Source: CAYMBP01 sp964388745
GTDB lineage: Bacteria > Babelota > Babeliae > Babelales > RVW-14
Assembly (NCBI GenBank): GCA_964388745.1
Contig: CAYMBP010000002.1
Location: 18,933 to 82,932 of the forward strand
Direction of reading: 5' to 3'
Length of the DNA stretch: 64,000 nt
Numbering within the stretch: the stretch's first letter is position 1; each line of letters starts with the position of its first letter. The notes beneath the pieces are model-generated. The model did no database searches. It worked only from the letters and a program-made list of their open reading frames with translations, and was not told the DNA's origin. The position numbers were made by a program, and so were the translations under genes. Below, one piece after another: positions 1 through 8,605 of the stretch.

Positions 1-2101
1 ACATTATGCGCGTTATGAATTTACCTGAAGGCGGCATAAAGATTTTATCACAAGGCCTTTATAGAGTCTCTGTCAACGAAATTATTTCAGATCAAGATCA
101 GCTTCATGCTCAAATAACACCATTTTGCGACCAAGAATCTGACTACGATGCAGGCATTGCACAAACTCAAATGAAGGAACTCTTAGGCACAATTGAACAC
201 CTTTCATCTAGTGGCCGTATTTTTAGCCCAGATTTTCAAGTAATTATTAATCAGATCCAAGATCCTGAAAAAATTGCAGACTTTATTTTGTCACACCTCA
301 ACTTAAATGTTTCCATTGCGCAAGAACTATTAGAAAAGAAAAATTTTAATGAGCAACTTGACGCATTAAACATCTATCTTTCAAGTGAGCTTGAGCTTTC
401 AACAACACAAGAAAAAATTAAAACCGATGCTCGAGAGTCAATTAATAAATCACAGCGTGAATACTATCTACGAGAACAAATCAAAGCTATTCAGCGCGAA
501 CTTGGCGAAGATAGCGATAATGACATGGAAGATTTACGACGAAAACTTTACGAGCTTCCATTAAGCGAAGAAGCAAAAACAGAAGGGTCTCGCCAATTTA
601 AACGACTTGAAAAAACAACACCTGACTCCATGGAGGCATCTGTTATTAGAACTCATCTTGAATGGCTCTTAGGTATGCCATGGGGAAGTTATACCCAAGA
701 TATTCATGATATTAAACGGGCCAAGGAGACACTTGATGCACATCATTATGGCCTTCATGATGTGAAAGAACGTATTTTAGATTACTTATCTATTCGATTT
801 CTCAAGCCTGACTGCCATACGCCAATTTTATGTTTACTTGGCTCTCCAGGCGTAGGAAAAACTTCACTTGGACAATCTATTGCAGAAAGCCTTGGTCGTA
901 AATTTTTTAGAATATCTCTTGGGGGAGTCTATGATGAATCAGAAATCAGAGGACACCGCCGCACCTACGTAGGAGCTCTACCTGGTCGATTTATTCAAGC
1001 AATCAAAAAGGCTGGAAGCTGCAATCCTCTTATCATGATTGATGAAATAGATAAAGTAGGTATATCAAACCGAGGCGATCCATCAGCAGCTCTTCTTGAA
1101 GTACTTGATCCTGAACAAAATACAACTTTTTATGACAACTATATTGGTGTTCACTTTGATTTATCAAAAGTAATGTTTATTACAACAGCCAATGATATAT
1201 CAACTATTCCAGGCCCCCTTCGTGACCGAATGGAAGTCATTAATATTGCAGGATACACTCACGATGAAAAATGTGCGATTGCACGAAATCACCTTATTCA
1301 GCGAGCCGTTAAAAAATGTGGCCTTGAAGACAAAGGTGTTATCATTGACGATGAAACCATCAATGAAGTAATTAGTGGATACACTCGAGAATCAGGAGTT
1401 CGTGAGCTTGATCGACAACTTCTTAAACTTTGCTCAAAATATGCTCGCTCTCTTGTTGAAAATAACGAAAAAATCGAATTCTCTTCAGATAATCTTACCA
1501 AACACCTAGGCCCTCGCAAAATATCTTACGAACAACTCCTTAAAACAAATAAAGTTGGGGTTTCAAATGGCCTTGCATGGACACCTTTTGGAGGAGAAAT
1601 TCTGCAGGTTGAAGCAGTCCTGATGCCAGGAACAGGAAAACTTTTGTTAACTGGTCAACTGGGTGAAGTTATGAAAGAATCTGCTCAAGCAGCAGTCACC
1701 TATGCAAAATCCCATGCACAAATTTTTGGCATCCAACAAGACATGTTCTCCAACTATGACATTCACATTCACCTTCCAGCTGGAGCCATACCAAAAGATG
1801 GACCATCCGCAGGAATTACACTACTCACATCAACGCTATCTGCATTTACTCAGCGAGCAATTAATAGCACCTACGCTATGACTGGTGAACTTAATCTGCA
1901 AGGAGGCGTTTNNNNNNNNNNATTGGGGGTGTCAAAGAAAAGATATTAGCTGCAAAACAAAATGGTCTTTCACACATTATTATTCCTAAAATGAATGAAA
2001 AAGATGTTGAGGAAATTAAAGAAATCACAAGTGGCCTTGATATTATTTTCGTTGAAAATGTTGATGAAGTCCTTAATCACGTTCTATTGCCTGCAGCATA
2101 A
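1..2101 (+). CDS. lon: ATP-dependent protease La (Lon), 5' end outside window, interrupted by a 10-N gap
   Basis: Lon is a cytoplasmic AAA+ serine protease that unfolds and degrades damaged and regulatory proteins. The visible part opens inside the N-terminal substrate-binding domain (LPEGGIKILSQGLYR) with no start codon of its own, so the true start lies before base 1. The AAA+ module has Walker A GSPGVGKTS, Walker B LIMIDEIDK and the ESEIRGHRRTYVG segment. The protease domain has the catalytic Ser in KDGPSAG (about 1795-1815). A run of ten Ns at 1912-1921 breaks the frame. After it another frame reads IGGVKEKILAAK, which holds the catalytic Lys, and runs to TAA at 2099-2101. Lon proteins normally read G-V-L-P-I-G-G here, which needs only five missing bases, so the shift comes from the gap placeholder and is not a mutation. 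It converges on the gene at 2162 across a long palindrome. Confidence 0.97.
1912..1921. other. assembly gap (10 N) inside lon
   Basis: Ten consecutive Ns sit between the codons for QGGV and IGGVKEK of Lon. The family consensus needs about five bases here (completing L-P), so the gap length is a placeholder and the apparent frameshift is an artefact. Confidence 0.98.
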
Positions 2102-2118
2102 TACAAAAATAGGTCAAC

Positions 2119-2162
2119 AACTTTGGCGAAGAAATAGCTATAGCTATTTCTTCGCCAAAGTT
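2119..2162. terminator. 22+22 nt perfect palindrome, probable bidirectional terminator
   Basis: Each arm is 22 nt (2119-2140 and 2141-2162) and pairs perfectly with the other, with no spacer. The centre is GCTA/TAGC. It lies between the convergent lon and the minus-strand gene at 2162, and its right arm touches that gene's stop codon. There is no long U tract on either side, so it may act as a 3'-end-stabilising hairpin as much as an intrinsic terminator. Confidence 0.7.
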
Positions 2163-2635
2163 TAAGTATAATCAAAATATCTCTTTACCTGCTGCATATC
2201 ATTAATCATTTTATTAATAGCGTGAAAATAATAAGCAAGAGCTCGCTGTTGGCGCCGCGTAACTGGCTGATCTAAATCTGCCTGTGCCCTCACCTCCCAC
2301 ATATAGGTGTTAAACTTGCGCTTCTCTTGATGCAGCTGAACAATCAAATCATGCACCTGTACATATGCTACCTTTTGGCGACCAACTTGATAATCATTAA
2401 ATTCTTTACGAATCATGCGACACCGCTCCATTAATTCAATAAAATGCGAGAAGTCATACATGATAGCAAATCGATCTCTTAACTGCGGCGTATAACGTAT
2501 ATCAGGCGCCAATGCCTCTTTTTTTCTAAGCTTAATATTTCCTCTATACCGGAAAAAGCTCCAGGTTGTTGCAAGCAAAATTACAATAATAATGGCAACA
2601 ACCCTTATTCTTTTATTTTTCATTTCGCATTTCAT
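2162..2635 (-). CDS. small single-pass membrane-anchored protein of unknown function
   Basis: 157 aa. After a short basic N-terminus there is one hydrophobic segment at about residues 12-28 (VVAIIIVILLATTWSFF). A polar, charged domain follows with many Arg, Gln and Tyr, predicted mostly helical. I see no catalytic motif and do not recognise a family. The start is ambiguous: an AGAGG lies immediately before ATG 2635, and a second in-frame ATG at 2623 would give MKNKRIRVV. The gene is monocistronic, converges on lon and shares a palindrome with it. In size and architecture it resembles the protein at 6662-7321 (N-terminal anchor plus helical domain), but I see no convincing sequence identity. 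Possible roles include envelope anchoring or a secretion accessory; neither is supported by a motif. Confidence 0.7.
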   Translation of the reverse strand: MKCEMKNKRIRVVAIIIVILLATTWSFFRYRGNIKLRKKEALAPDIRYTPQLRDRFAIMYDFSHFIELMERCRMIRKEFNDYQVGRQKVAYVQVHDLIVQLHQEKRKFNTYMWEVRAQADLDQPVTRRQQRALAYYFHAINKMINDMQQVKRYFDYT

Positions 2636-2809
2636 CCTCTACGCCACCCCAATTATGCTTGATAGGCACAACCTTTATATGCCTGCCAACAGCATACATG
2701 CTGCCCAAACACCGATGACTTCATCTATAATTGTAAATTAAAATAATACAGCAAATCAATTATTTTGTTAATTAATTGATTTTAAAGAATACTCTTTCTC
2801 AATCGGTTG

Positions 2810-2838
2810 TTGACAGTATGAAACAATTCGAATAGAAT
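2810..2838 (+). promoter_or_regulatory. sigma-70 promoter of the LexA-like regulator gene
   Basis: TTGACA at 2810-2815, a 17-nt spacer and TAGAAT at 2833-2838: the clearest sigma-70-type promoter in the window. Transcription should start near 2845. The roughly 85-nt leader contains an inverted repeat, AAGCGTT 2846-2852 with AACGCTT 2878-2884, which could be an operator or a leader hairpin. Confidence 0.8.
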
Positions 2839-2929
2839 AAAGGAAAAGCGTTGTTTTCAAAGTCTTAAGCAAGCTAAAACGCTTATTATATGGAATAAAA
2901 AGCAAAACTAATAACTGGAGGTTATGGTT

Positions 2930-3610
2930 ATGACAAGTACGCGCTTACGTGTAAAAGAGATTCTTAAAGAACGCCGCTGGACAACTAAGGTTCTTGCTGA
3001 AAAAACAGGCATGTCCGAAAGCTACCTTACTCACATTAAAAACTCAACTCGACGATGGAACGAAGATGCGCTAAGGAAGCTCTCAGATGCTTTTGAAATG
3101 GATCCAATAGAGCTTTTTGAACAAGAAGGCCAAGCAGATCGTGATTTAATAAATCCAGCAATCCCTATGGGTGCTTCAGACGGTAGCAGCAAGAGTGGCA
3201 ATGCTAAGATTGTTCCTGTCGTTGGTGAAATCCCAGCTCAACCATCGGAATTTAACAACTCTATGATCCAAGCTGAAACAGGATACTCTGGTGAGTTTGT
3301 GCCAGTTATCTGGAACAGCAAGGCAGCTCTTTTTTGCCTTCACCTTCGAGACAGTTCTCACGCTCCCTATTTTTCAAAAGGTGACTATTTAATTGTTGCC
3401 CCAGAAGAGGAAGTCAAGTCTGGTGATATAGTTGCTGTTGAATATGGTAATGACAACCTAGTACGTACTATTGCATCAATCAACTATACAGGAAACATAA
3501 TTGTTCTTGAGGCAATGAATGGCAAAGGAAGCCCCCTTGCACTTGTCAAAGGAAAAGATCATTGCCGAATTATAGGCAAAGTTATTTATCGTTATCAAAA
3601 ATTAGCATAA
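2930..3610 (+). CDS. XRE-family HTH / S24 (LexA-CI-like) transcriptional regulator
   Basis: 226 aa from the preferred start. Residues about 5-65 form a Cro/CI-type helix-turn-helix (VLAEKTGMSESYLTHIKN). A low-complexity linker follows, then a C-terminal S24 peptidase-like fold with the DSSHAPYFSKGDYLIVAPEE segment. LexA and CI proteins switch promoters off and, when stimulated by RecA filaments, cleave themselves with a Ser-Lys dyad. Ser is present in SHAP (canonical SMxP), but the Lys of the usual VKR motif is Arg here (LVRTI), so self-cleavage is doubtful. I chose ATG 2930 over ATG 2924 because GGAGG at 2917-2921 is 8 nt upstream of 2930 but only 2 nt upstream of 2924. The gene stands alone behind a strong promoter with an inverted repeat that could be an autoregulatory operator. 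Family confident; target genes unknown. Confidence 0.9.
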   Translation: MTSTRLRVKEILKERRWTTKVLAEKTGMSESYLTHIKNSTRRWNEDALRKLSDAFEMDPIELFEQEGQADRDLINPAIPMGASDGSSKSGNAKIVPVVGEIPAQPSEFNNSMIQAETGYSGEFVPVIWNSKAALFCLHLRDSSHAPYFSKGDYLIVAPEEEVKSGDIVAVEYGNDNLVRTIASINYTGNIIVLEAMNGKGSPLALVKGKDHCRIIGKVIYRYQKLA

Positions 3611-3700
3611 TAACATAAATATTCTTTCTCTTAAAAAGACAAGTCCAAAATTTGCCAAAAGCAGACCTTCTTGGTAGGATAAAGTCATAGTTTTTTACCT

Positions 3701-3762
3701 TATAATCGACGGTTCCATAGCAAAGCACTTACCTAGAGCTTTGTTTCTCCTAAACTAACCGT
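3701..3762 (+). promoter_or_regulatory. -10 box and structured leader upstream of rpsF
   Basis: A perfect TATAAT lies at 3701-3706 with no good -35 at 17-18 nt. Immediately downstream are two nested inverted repeats: outer ACGGTT 3709-3714 with AACCGT 3757-3762, inner CAAAGC 3721-3726 with GCTTTG 3738-3743. Many bacteria regulate rpsF mRNA through a leader hairpin bound by the S6:S18 complex. This stem could be such a motif, but I cannot confirm its consensus, and the outer stem overlaps the predicted start point. Confidence 0.4.
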
Positions 3763-3806
3763 TTTGGATCGTTTAATTATATCAACCCTTTATAGGAGAA
3801 CCATTG

Positions 3807-4367
3807 ATGTCAACAACTCAACAACGTTTTTATGAAACGTTACTTCTTGCAAAAACAGAAATTACTGAAGACGAGCAAGAAACAATGAGAAAAGAGTTTG
3901 AGTCTATTTTTTCAAAAGCTAGCGGTAACATTACTACGTTTGATCGATGGGGTAAGTACCGACTATCCTATCCTGTTCAAAAAAGTGAGTACGGCATTTA
4001 CATTCTCATGCGCTATGAAATTGCTCCAGATAAAGCAACTGAAGCTTTCAAGTCATTTGACACTTACCTTAAGATAAAATGTAATGACTTCATTATGCGT
4101 TGGGTAACTATGACTCTTGGATCTAATCCACCAGCTCACTATGAAAAGCCTGATTCTCTTGATGCTACAGGTAAGTCTTCAGATATAGACACCTTAATTA
4201 AAGATAACAACATTGAAGAACTTCTCTCAAGTGTTGATGCCTCATCTGACAAAGAAGTTATTGATCAGACTCAACAAAATTCAGTTGAAAAAGAACCCGA
4301 ATCATTAGCATCACAAGAAACACCAGATACAACGTCAAACAATCATGATGGAAGCGCAGAAGCATAA
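3807..4367 (+). CDS. rpsF: 30S ribosomal protein bS6 with long acidic C-terminal tail
   Basis: bS6 binds the central domain of 16S rRNA as a heterodimer with bS18 on the 30S platform. The first ~100 residues show the family pattern: YETLLLAK, then ITTFDRWGKYRLSYPVQKSEYGIYILMRYE, with the conserved W-G-x-x-x-L-x-Y-P core. The remaining ~85 residues (from about SLDATGKSS) are an acidic Ser/Glu/Asp/Gln-rich tail with no fold, making the protein 186 aa against roughly 95-135 usually. Start: AGGAG at 3794-3798 lies 8 nt before ATG 3807. A TTG just upstream is not needed. rpsR follows after 10 nt, so the two partners are co-transcribed. The ssb and rplI genes that often sit in this operon are absent. 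Confidence 0.95.
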   Translation: MSTTQQRFYETLLLAKTEITEDEQETMRKEFESIFSKASGNITTFDRWGKYRLSYPVQKSEYGIYILMRYEIAPDKATEAFKSFDTYLKIKCNDFIMRWVTMTLGSNPPAHYEKPDSLDATGKSSDIDTLIKDNNIEELLSSVDASSDKEVIDQTQQNSVEKEPESLASQETPDTTSNNHDGSAEA

Positions 4368-4377
4368 GGAATAATTC

Positions 4378-4662
4378 ATGTCAAAATTTAAATTAAAAGT
4401 AAGCTCTCGTCTTCTTCGTAAGAAAATTAGAAAGCAGTCATACCTTAGCCCAAAACATTGTCGCTTTTGTGGTAATCCTGATCAAGAGGTTCTTCTTGAT
4501 TATAAAAATGTCTCTTTACTTAAGGGCTTTTTAACTGAACGTCACAAAATTCTTCCATCTCGCGTATCTGGCAACTGCTTCTATCACCAAAGAATGCTTT
4601 CTAGTCATATAAAAACTGCACGCTCTATGGCTTTGCTGCCATTTTGCGCAATGCATATGTAA
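4378..4662 (+). CDS. rpsR: 30S ribosomal protein bS18
   Basis: 94 aa. bS18 pairs with bS6 on the 30S platform. Recognisable signatures are LDYKNVSLLKGFLTERHKIL, then PSRVSGNCFYHQRMLSSHIK and TARSMALLPF, the family's C-terminal hallmark. A CxxC pair (HCRFCG) precedes the core, as in the zinc-capable versions of this protein. The N-terminal basic stretch is slightly longer than in the ~75-aa enterobacterial protein. It is downstream of rpsF in a two-gene operon and is followed by an intrinsic terminator. The product is not in doubt. Confidence 0.96.
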   Translation: MSKFKLKVSSRLLRKKIRKQSYLSPKHCRFCGNPDQEVLLDYKNVSLLKGFLTERHKILPSRVSGNCFYHQRMLSSHIKTARSMALLPFCAMHM

Positions 4663-4674
4663 ATTGATAATAAC

Positions 4675-4708
4675 GGGTCCAGGACTGCCTGGGCCTTGTT
4701 TTTTTTAT
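4675..4708 (+). terminator. intrinsic terminator of rpsF-rpsR
   Basis: A G/C-rich hairpin (GGTCCAGG / CCTGGGCC with one G-U-type pair and a short ACTG loop) is followed by a run of eight Ts. It lies 13 nt after the rpsR stop and ends before typA. Confidence 0.9.
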
Positions 4709-4736
4709 AACCCATTAACTTTAATCTAAGTGACGT

Positions 4737-6542
4737 ATGAGTTTCAATCAACGATTAGATATCAGAAATATTGCTATTATTGCCCACGTAGACCACGGGA
4801 AAACAACCCTTGTTGATACCATGCTCAAACAATCTGGCTCGCTTAAGCGGGGAACGGAAGATGTTGATCGAGTAATGGATTCTGGGGATATTGAACGGGA
4901 GCGTGGAATTACTATCCTTGCGAAGAACACTTCTATCCAGCTACCTCAAGGCAAGATCAACATTGTTGACACACCGGGTCACATGGACTTTGGTGGAGAA
5001 GTTGAGCGTACGTTACAGATGGTTGAAGGGTTCATGTTGCTTGTTGACGCAGCAGAAGGTCCTTTGCCAGGAACACGCTTTGTACTTCAAAAAGCACTTC
5101 AGCTTGATTTAAAACCGCTTGTTTTAATCAACAAAGTAGACCGAAAAGATGCTGATATTGAGCGTACAGAAGGTATGGTGCATGACCTTTTCTTGGATCT
5201 TGCAACCAAAGAGGAACAGCTTGATTTCCCTATTCTTTACGGCTCATCTCGTTCAGGTTATGTGTCAACTGATCCAACTAAGCGTGATGGTGATATTCAA
5301 CCTTTATTTGATGCAATTTTGCATCACGTTCCAGTTCCAACCGAACAACATGACAATTTACAATTCTTAATTACCAATCTTGATTATTCAGATTACCTTG
5401 GTCGAATTGCGGTTGGTCGTATTTTCAGCGGTACTATGAGCATGAACAAGCAAGTCATTGCTTGTAAAGATGATAATGTCAGTTCACCAAACAAAATTAC
5501 CAAGCTCTATACCTTTGCCGGCACCAACCGGGTTGAGACAGAAGAAGCTCAATTTGGTGACATTGTTGCCGTTGCTGGGGTTGATGAGCATATTCAAATT
5601 GGTACAACGCTGTGTGATGTTGACTCTCCAGCACCAATTCCGTACGTTTCCATTGACGAACCAACTTTGTCGGTACTCTTCTCCGTTAACAACTCACCCT
5701 TCGCAGGTAAAGAGGGCGACCTTCTTACTTCACGTCAAATTCGTGATCGCTTGATGAAAGAGCTTAAAACTAATCTTGCATTACGCGTAGAGGAAACTGA
5801 ATCAGCAGATACTTACAAAGTTTCTGGTCGAGGTCAGCTCCATTTAGGCATCTTGATTGAAACCATGAGACGAGAAGGCTTTGAATTACAACTTTCAGCT
5901 CCTGAAGTTATTTGTAAAACTATTAATGGTACCAAGCATGAACCTATTGAGCTTTTGAGCATTGATGTTGAAGAAGCATATCAAGGTGTAATCATGGAAA
6001 ACCTTGGAAAAAGGCGTGGAATCCTTGAAAATATGGAGCATCATGGTGAAAATAAAGTTCACTTAGAATTTAAAATTCCAGCGCGAGGGCTAATTGGTTT
6101 TAGAAATCAATTCTTAACTGATACGCGAGGCACTGGATTGATGAGTCACCGTTTCTCTGGATATGAGCCTCATGCAGGAGATATTCCTACGAGAACCAAG
6201 GGTGCACTTATCTCCATGGAGCTTGGTGAAGCAACTCCATATTCACTTGATGGACTTCAGCCGCGAGGTGTCCTTTTTATTGGACCAAATGAACAGGTAT
6301 ATGAAGGCATGATTATTGGTGAACATTCGCGAGATAATGATCTTGATGTTAATCCAACCAAAAAAAAGAAGTTAACCAACATGAGAGCTTCTGGCTCTGA
6401 TGATGCGGTTAAGCTTGCACCTCCACGTAAAATGACCCTAGAGATTGCACTTGATTGGATTAATGATGATGAGCTTATTGAGGTAACTCCTGAATCTATT
6501 CGATTAAGAAAAGTTCAGTTAAGAGCATCATTAAGAAAATAA
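4737..6542 (+). CDS. typA: ribosome-associated GTPase TypA/BipA
   Basis: 601 aa, the usual length. TypA is a translational GTPase of the EF-G family that binds 70S ribosomes and aids assembly and stress adaptation. G motifs: G1 AHVDHGKTT (residues 16-24), G2 RGITI, G3 DTPGH, G4 NKVD. These are followed by the beta-barrel domain, the EF-G-like domains (GRGQLHLGILIETMRREG) and the TypA-specific C-terminus with GLIGFRNQFLTDTRGTG and LGEATPYSLDGLQPRG. ATG 4737 is the only sensible start, since the G domain begins almost at once. There is no strong ribosome binding site. The gene lies between two terminators and is probably monocistronic. Confidence 0.97.
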   Translation: MSFNQRLDIRNIAIIAHVDHGKTTLVDTMLKQSGSLKRGTEDVDRVMDSGDIERERGITILAKNTSIQLPQGKINIVDTPGHMDFGGEVERTLQMVEGFMLLVDAAEGPLPGTRFVLQKALQLDLKPLVLINKVDRKDADIERTEGMVHDLFLDLATKEEQLDFPILYGSSRSGYVSTDPTKRDGDIQPLFDAILHHVPVPTEQHDNLQFLITNLDYSDYLGRIAVGRIFSGTMSMNKQVIACKDDNVSSPNKITKLYTFAGTNRVETEEAQFGDIVAVAGVDEHIQIGTTLCDVDSPAPIPYVSIDEPTLSVLFSVNNSPFAGKEGDLLTSRQIRDRLMKELKTNLALRVEETESADTYKVSGRGQLHLGILIETMRREGFELQLSAPEVICKTINGTKHEPIELLSIDVEEAYQGVIMENLGKRRGILENMEHHGENKVHLEFKIPARGLIGFRNQFLTDTRGTGLMSHRFSGYEPHAGDIPTRTKGALISMELGEATPYSLDGLQPRGVLFIGPNEQVYEGMIIGEHSRDNDLDVNPTKKKKLTNMRASGSDDAVKLAPPRKMTLEIALDWINDDELIEVTPESIRLRKVQLRASLRK

Positions 6543-6570
6543 ACCTCTCTGCTTTATAATTAAGAATTTA

Positions 6571-6597
6571 GGCAGCTCGAAAAATTTCTGAGCTGCC
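6571..6597. terminator. terminator hairpin between typA and the convergent gene at 6662
   Basis: GGCAGCTC (6571-6578) pairs perfectly with GAGCTGCC (6590-6597) around an 11-nt A/T-rich loop. A T/C-rich stretch follows on the plus strand. It is positioned to end typA and possibly the convergent minus-strand gene. Confidence 0.75.
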
Positions 6598-6661
6598 CAC
6601 TTTCTATCTCTTTAAACTTACTTCTTAAGTTCTTCTTTAACTTATCAAAATTTGTTAGCAT

Positions 6662-7321
6662 TTAAACTTCATCTTTATGCCCTAACTCTTTATCAAACTC
6701 TAATACACGCTGATAGGCTAAATTTTGCTGAATATCTCGCAGCAGGCTTAACTGATCATTCATGAGCATACCTGAATCAAGAATCTGTTTAACTTTTTGA
6801 ATTTGTATTTTTTGAAATGTTGCAAATAATTTACGCTGCCCTTTATTCAATGTCTTTTCAAACAAATCAAGGTCTTTTTCTTGCAATCGAGCATATTCAC
6901 GAAGTTGATCAAGACTGTAAGTTGCCCCTTTAAAAAAGCTATTCTTTCCTGCTAACATAAAGGCATCATATAATTTGCATTCTCGCAACAATAAGCCTTC
7001 GTACGACTTGACAAAGACCTGCTGCCGCTTTTTTTCTTCTTGCTGTAATGCCTCTTTATGCAGATTCTCTCCTTTTTTTACTTTTGCCCTCATTCGACGC
7101 TGACTCACTGGTACTTTTGATTCAACTATGGGCATGCTTTTAACTTGTGCATAAGCAGCAAGTGCTTCTTGTGATAACCGCTGATGTTGCAAATCAGTCT
7201 GTAACTCCGCAAGTGGCGTTAATAATTTTTGACTCAAAGAAAAATGGCGCAAAAGTAATGACATTCCGCAAAAACCAACAATCAAGATAACAATCATTTT
7301 TAAAAAATTACTATTATTCAC
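6662..7321 (-). CDS. membrane-anchored helical protein of unknown function
   Basis: 219 aa. One N-terminal hydrophobic segment (residues about 8-24, FLKMIVILIVGFCGMSLLL) is followed by ~190 mostly charged residues rich in Lys, Gln, Glu and Leu with heptad-like spacing, so long helices or a coiled coil outside the membrane are likely. There is no catalytic motif and I do not recognise a family. It converges on typA and has its own divergent promoter region shared with the secreted protein at 7746. Its layout (short anchor, then an all-helical basic/acidic domain) parallels the protein at 2162-2635; homology between them is not evident by eye. Confidence 0.7.
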   Translation of the reverse strand: MNNSNFLKMIVILIVGFCGMSLLLRHFSLSQKLLTPLAELQTDLQHQRLSQEALAAYAQVKSMPIVESKVPVSQRRMRAKVKKGENLHKEALQQEEKKRQQVFVKSYEGLLLRECKLYDAFMLAGKNSFFKGATYSLDQLREYARLQEKDLDLFEKTLNKGQRKLFATFQKIQIQKVKQILDSGMLMNDQLSLLRDIQQNLAYQRVLEFDKELGHKDEV

Positions 7322-7745
7322 CTATCCCCCTCTCTGCACTTATCAACAATAGACCCTATTCATCATTAATAGTAACAATCAAAAAAGACAAAATAAACAA
7401 TTTGAATTAATTGTCAAAACATCACTGATTTTAAGATATATTATTAAATATTATTTTGATAAAGACTAAAACTCAATCTACACTTTTTTCAAAGCTTGCA
7501 AATTAGAATACCTTGACCATCTCAATATTCATTTACTCACCATGTCAAACATATCTCACAACTTAACCCAATTTCTTACAGCACTAAGTTGGCCTAATTT
7601 CTCAAGATAACTTAAAGTAAAAGCCCTCTTCCTCTTGATCTGAAAACAATTTTGAGGTAAAAAATAACAACAGGAGATGTCATTTTTACATGATTGTTCT
7701 TATAACAAATATTGTTAATAGATTTATGACGAAAGGGTATATTTT
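7322..7745. other. 424-nt divergent intergenic region, no gene seen
   Basis: Very AT-rich, with many stops in all frames; the longest open stretch starting with ATG is only about 23 codons. It must hold the divergent promoters for 6662-7321 and 7746-8450. I cannot pick a convincing -35/-10 pair. A GAAAGGG ribosome binding site precedes ATG 7746. Confidence 0.6.
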
Positions 7746-8450
7746 ATGAAGAAAGTTAGTAAAATCTTACTTATCCAAGGAGTTACTTATGCTCTCTTTT
7801 TCTCATCATTCAATACTCTATTTTGTAAACGAAACCGGCATCGACAACAGCGTGCAACTAACTACGAGCAGAAAAGAGGAGGTTCTAGCTCAAAATCTCA
7901 TAAAAGCTCCTCATTTCAACGCTTTTCATCTGTTAATGGCAAAACTGAACGCATTAACATAAGTTACTCTAGCAATATTACACTTTCAGATGATGACGGA
8001 GTCAAAGAGCATCTTAAAAGCCAACTTGATCTCAAATCAATGAATGATCAAAAAGAAATTCTTATTGAATCCCTTCAAGGAAAAAATGATTTTCCTGCAC
8101 ACTTAAAAATTGCCTCAAACAATGATAATGTCATACTAAAATCAGTTATAATCAGCATCAATGGCCCATCAATTAGACTCGCTTTTTCCGTTAATGAAGA
8201 AGGGTCTGCCTATGAAATAGCATATGATGTCAATGAACTTAGCTTTGACAGGGCCCTAAAAAGAATACAAACAATCAATACAAATGATCATATCTCTCGC
8301 TTTAAAGAAAAGGTAACAAATATGCCCACCCAAGAAGAACAATCAATGGAAGGATTTCAACAAAATATACAATCACAAATGAATGAAATGAAACAAAAAA
8401 TAAGCAATATGATGCAAGAGATGAATAAGGCATTTAAGGATAATGCATAG
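7746..8450 (+). CDS. secreted protein, paralogue of the next gene (family of unknown function)
   Basis: 234 aa. The N-terminus is a plausible signal peptide (KKVSKILLIQGVTYALFFSS). A basic, Ser-rich linker follows, then a globular domain and a Met/Gln-rich helical C-terminus. The domain KEILIESLQGKNDFP ... VILKSVIISINGPSIRLAFSV aligns with KEIIIESITGKNDYP ... LTLKKVMIDIDNNEVSIFFTL in the neighbour at 8606, followed in both by a Y/F-E/K-I-x-Y strand and an R-A-x-K-x-I helix. The two are therefore tandem paralogues. No enzyme motif is visible. The gene likely acts outside the cytoplasm. They are 155 nt apart on the same strand and could be separately transcribed. Confidence 0.8.
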   Translation: MKKVSKILLIQGVTYALFFSSFNTLFCKRNRHRQQRATNYEQKRGGSSSKSHKSSSFQRFSSVNGKTERINISYSSNITLSDDDGVKEHLKSQLDLKSMNDQKEILIESLQGKNDFPAHLKIASNNDNVILKSVIISINGPSIRLAFSVNEEGSAYEIAYDVNELSFDRALKRIQTINTNDHISRFKEKVTNMPTQEEQSMEGFQQNIQSQMNEMKQKISNMMQEMNKAFKDNA

Positions 8451-8605
8451 CTAAATAATCTTAACTTGACACAGTCTATTTTGCCAAAATCATGAGGCTA
8501 TAACTCATGTCCAGCATCACTAAACCTAGCACTAAGCTCTGGAATCCTTATTAAAGGCAAATAACAACGATAAAAGTCATAAAGAACCCAGTATTAAGGA
8601 AGCTT

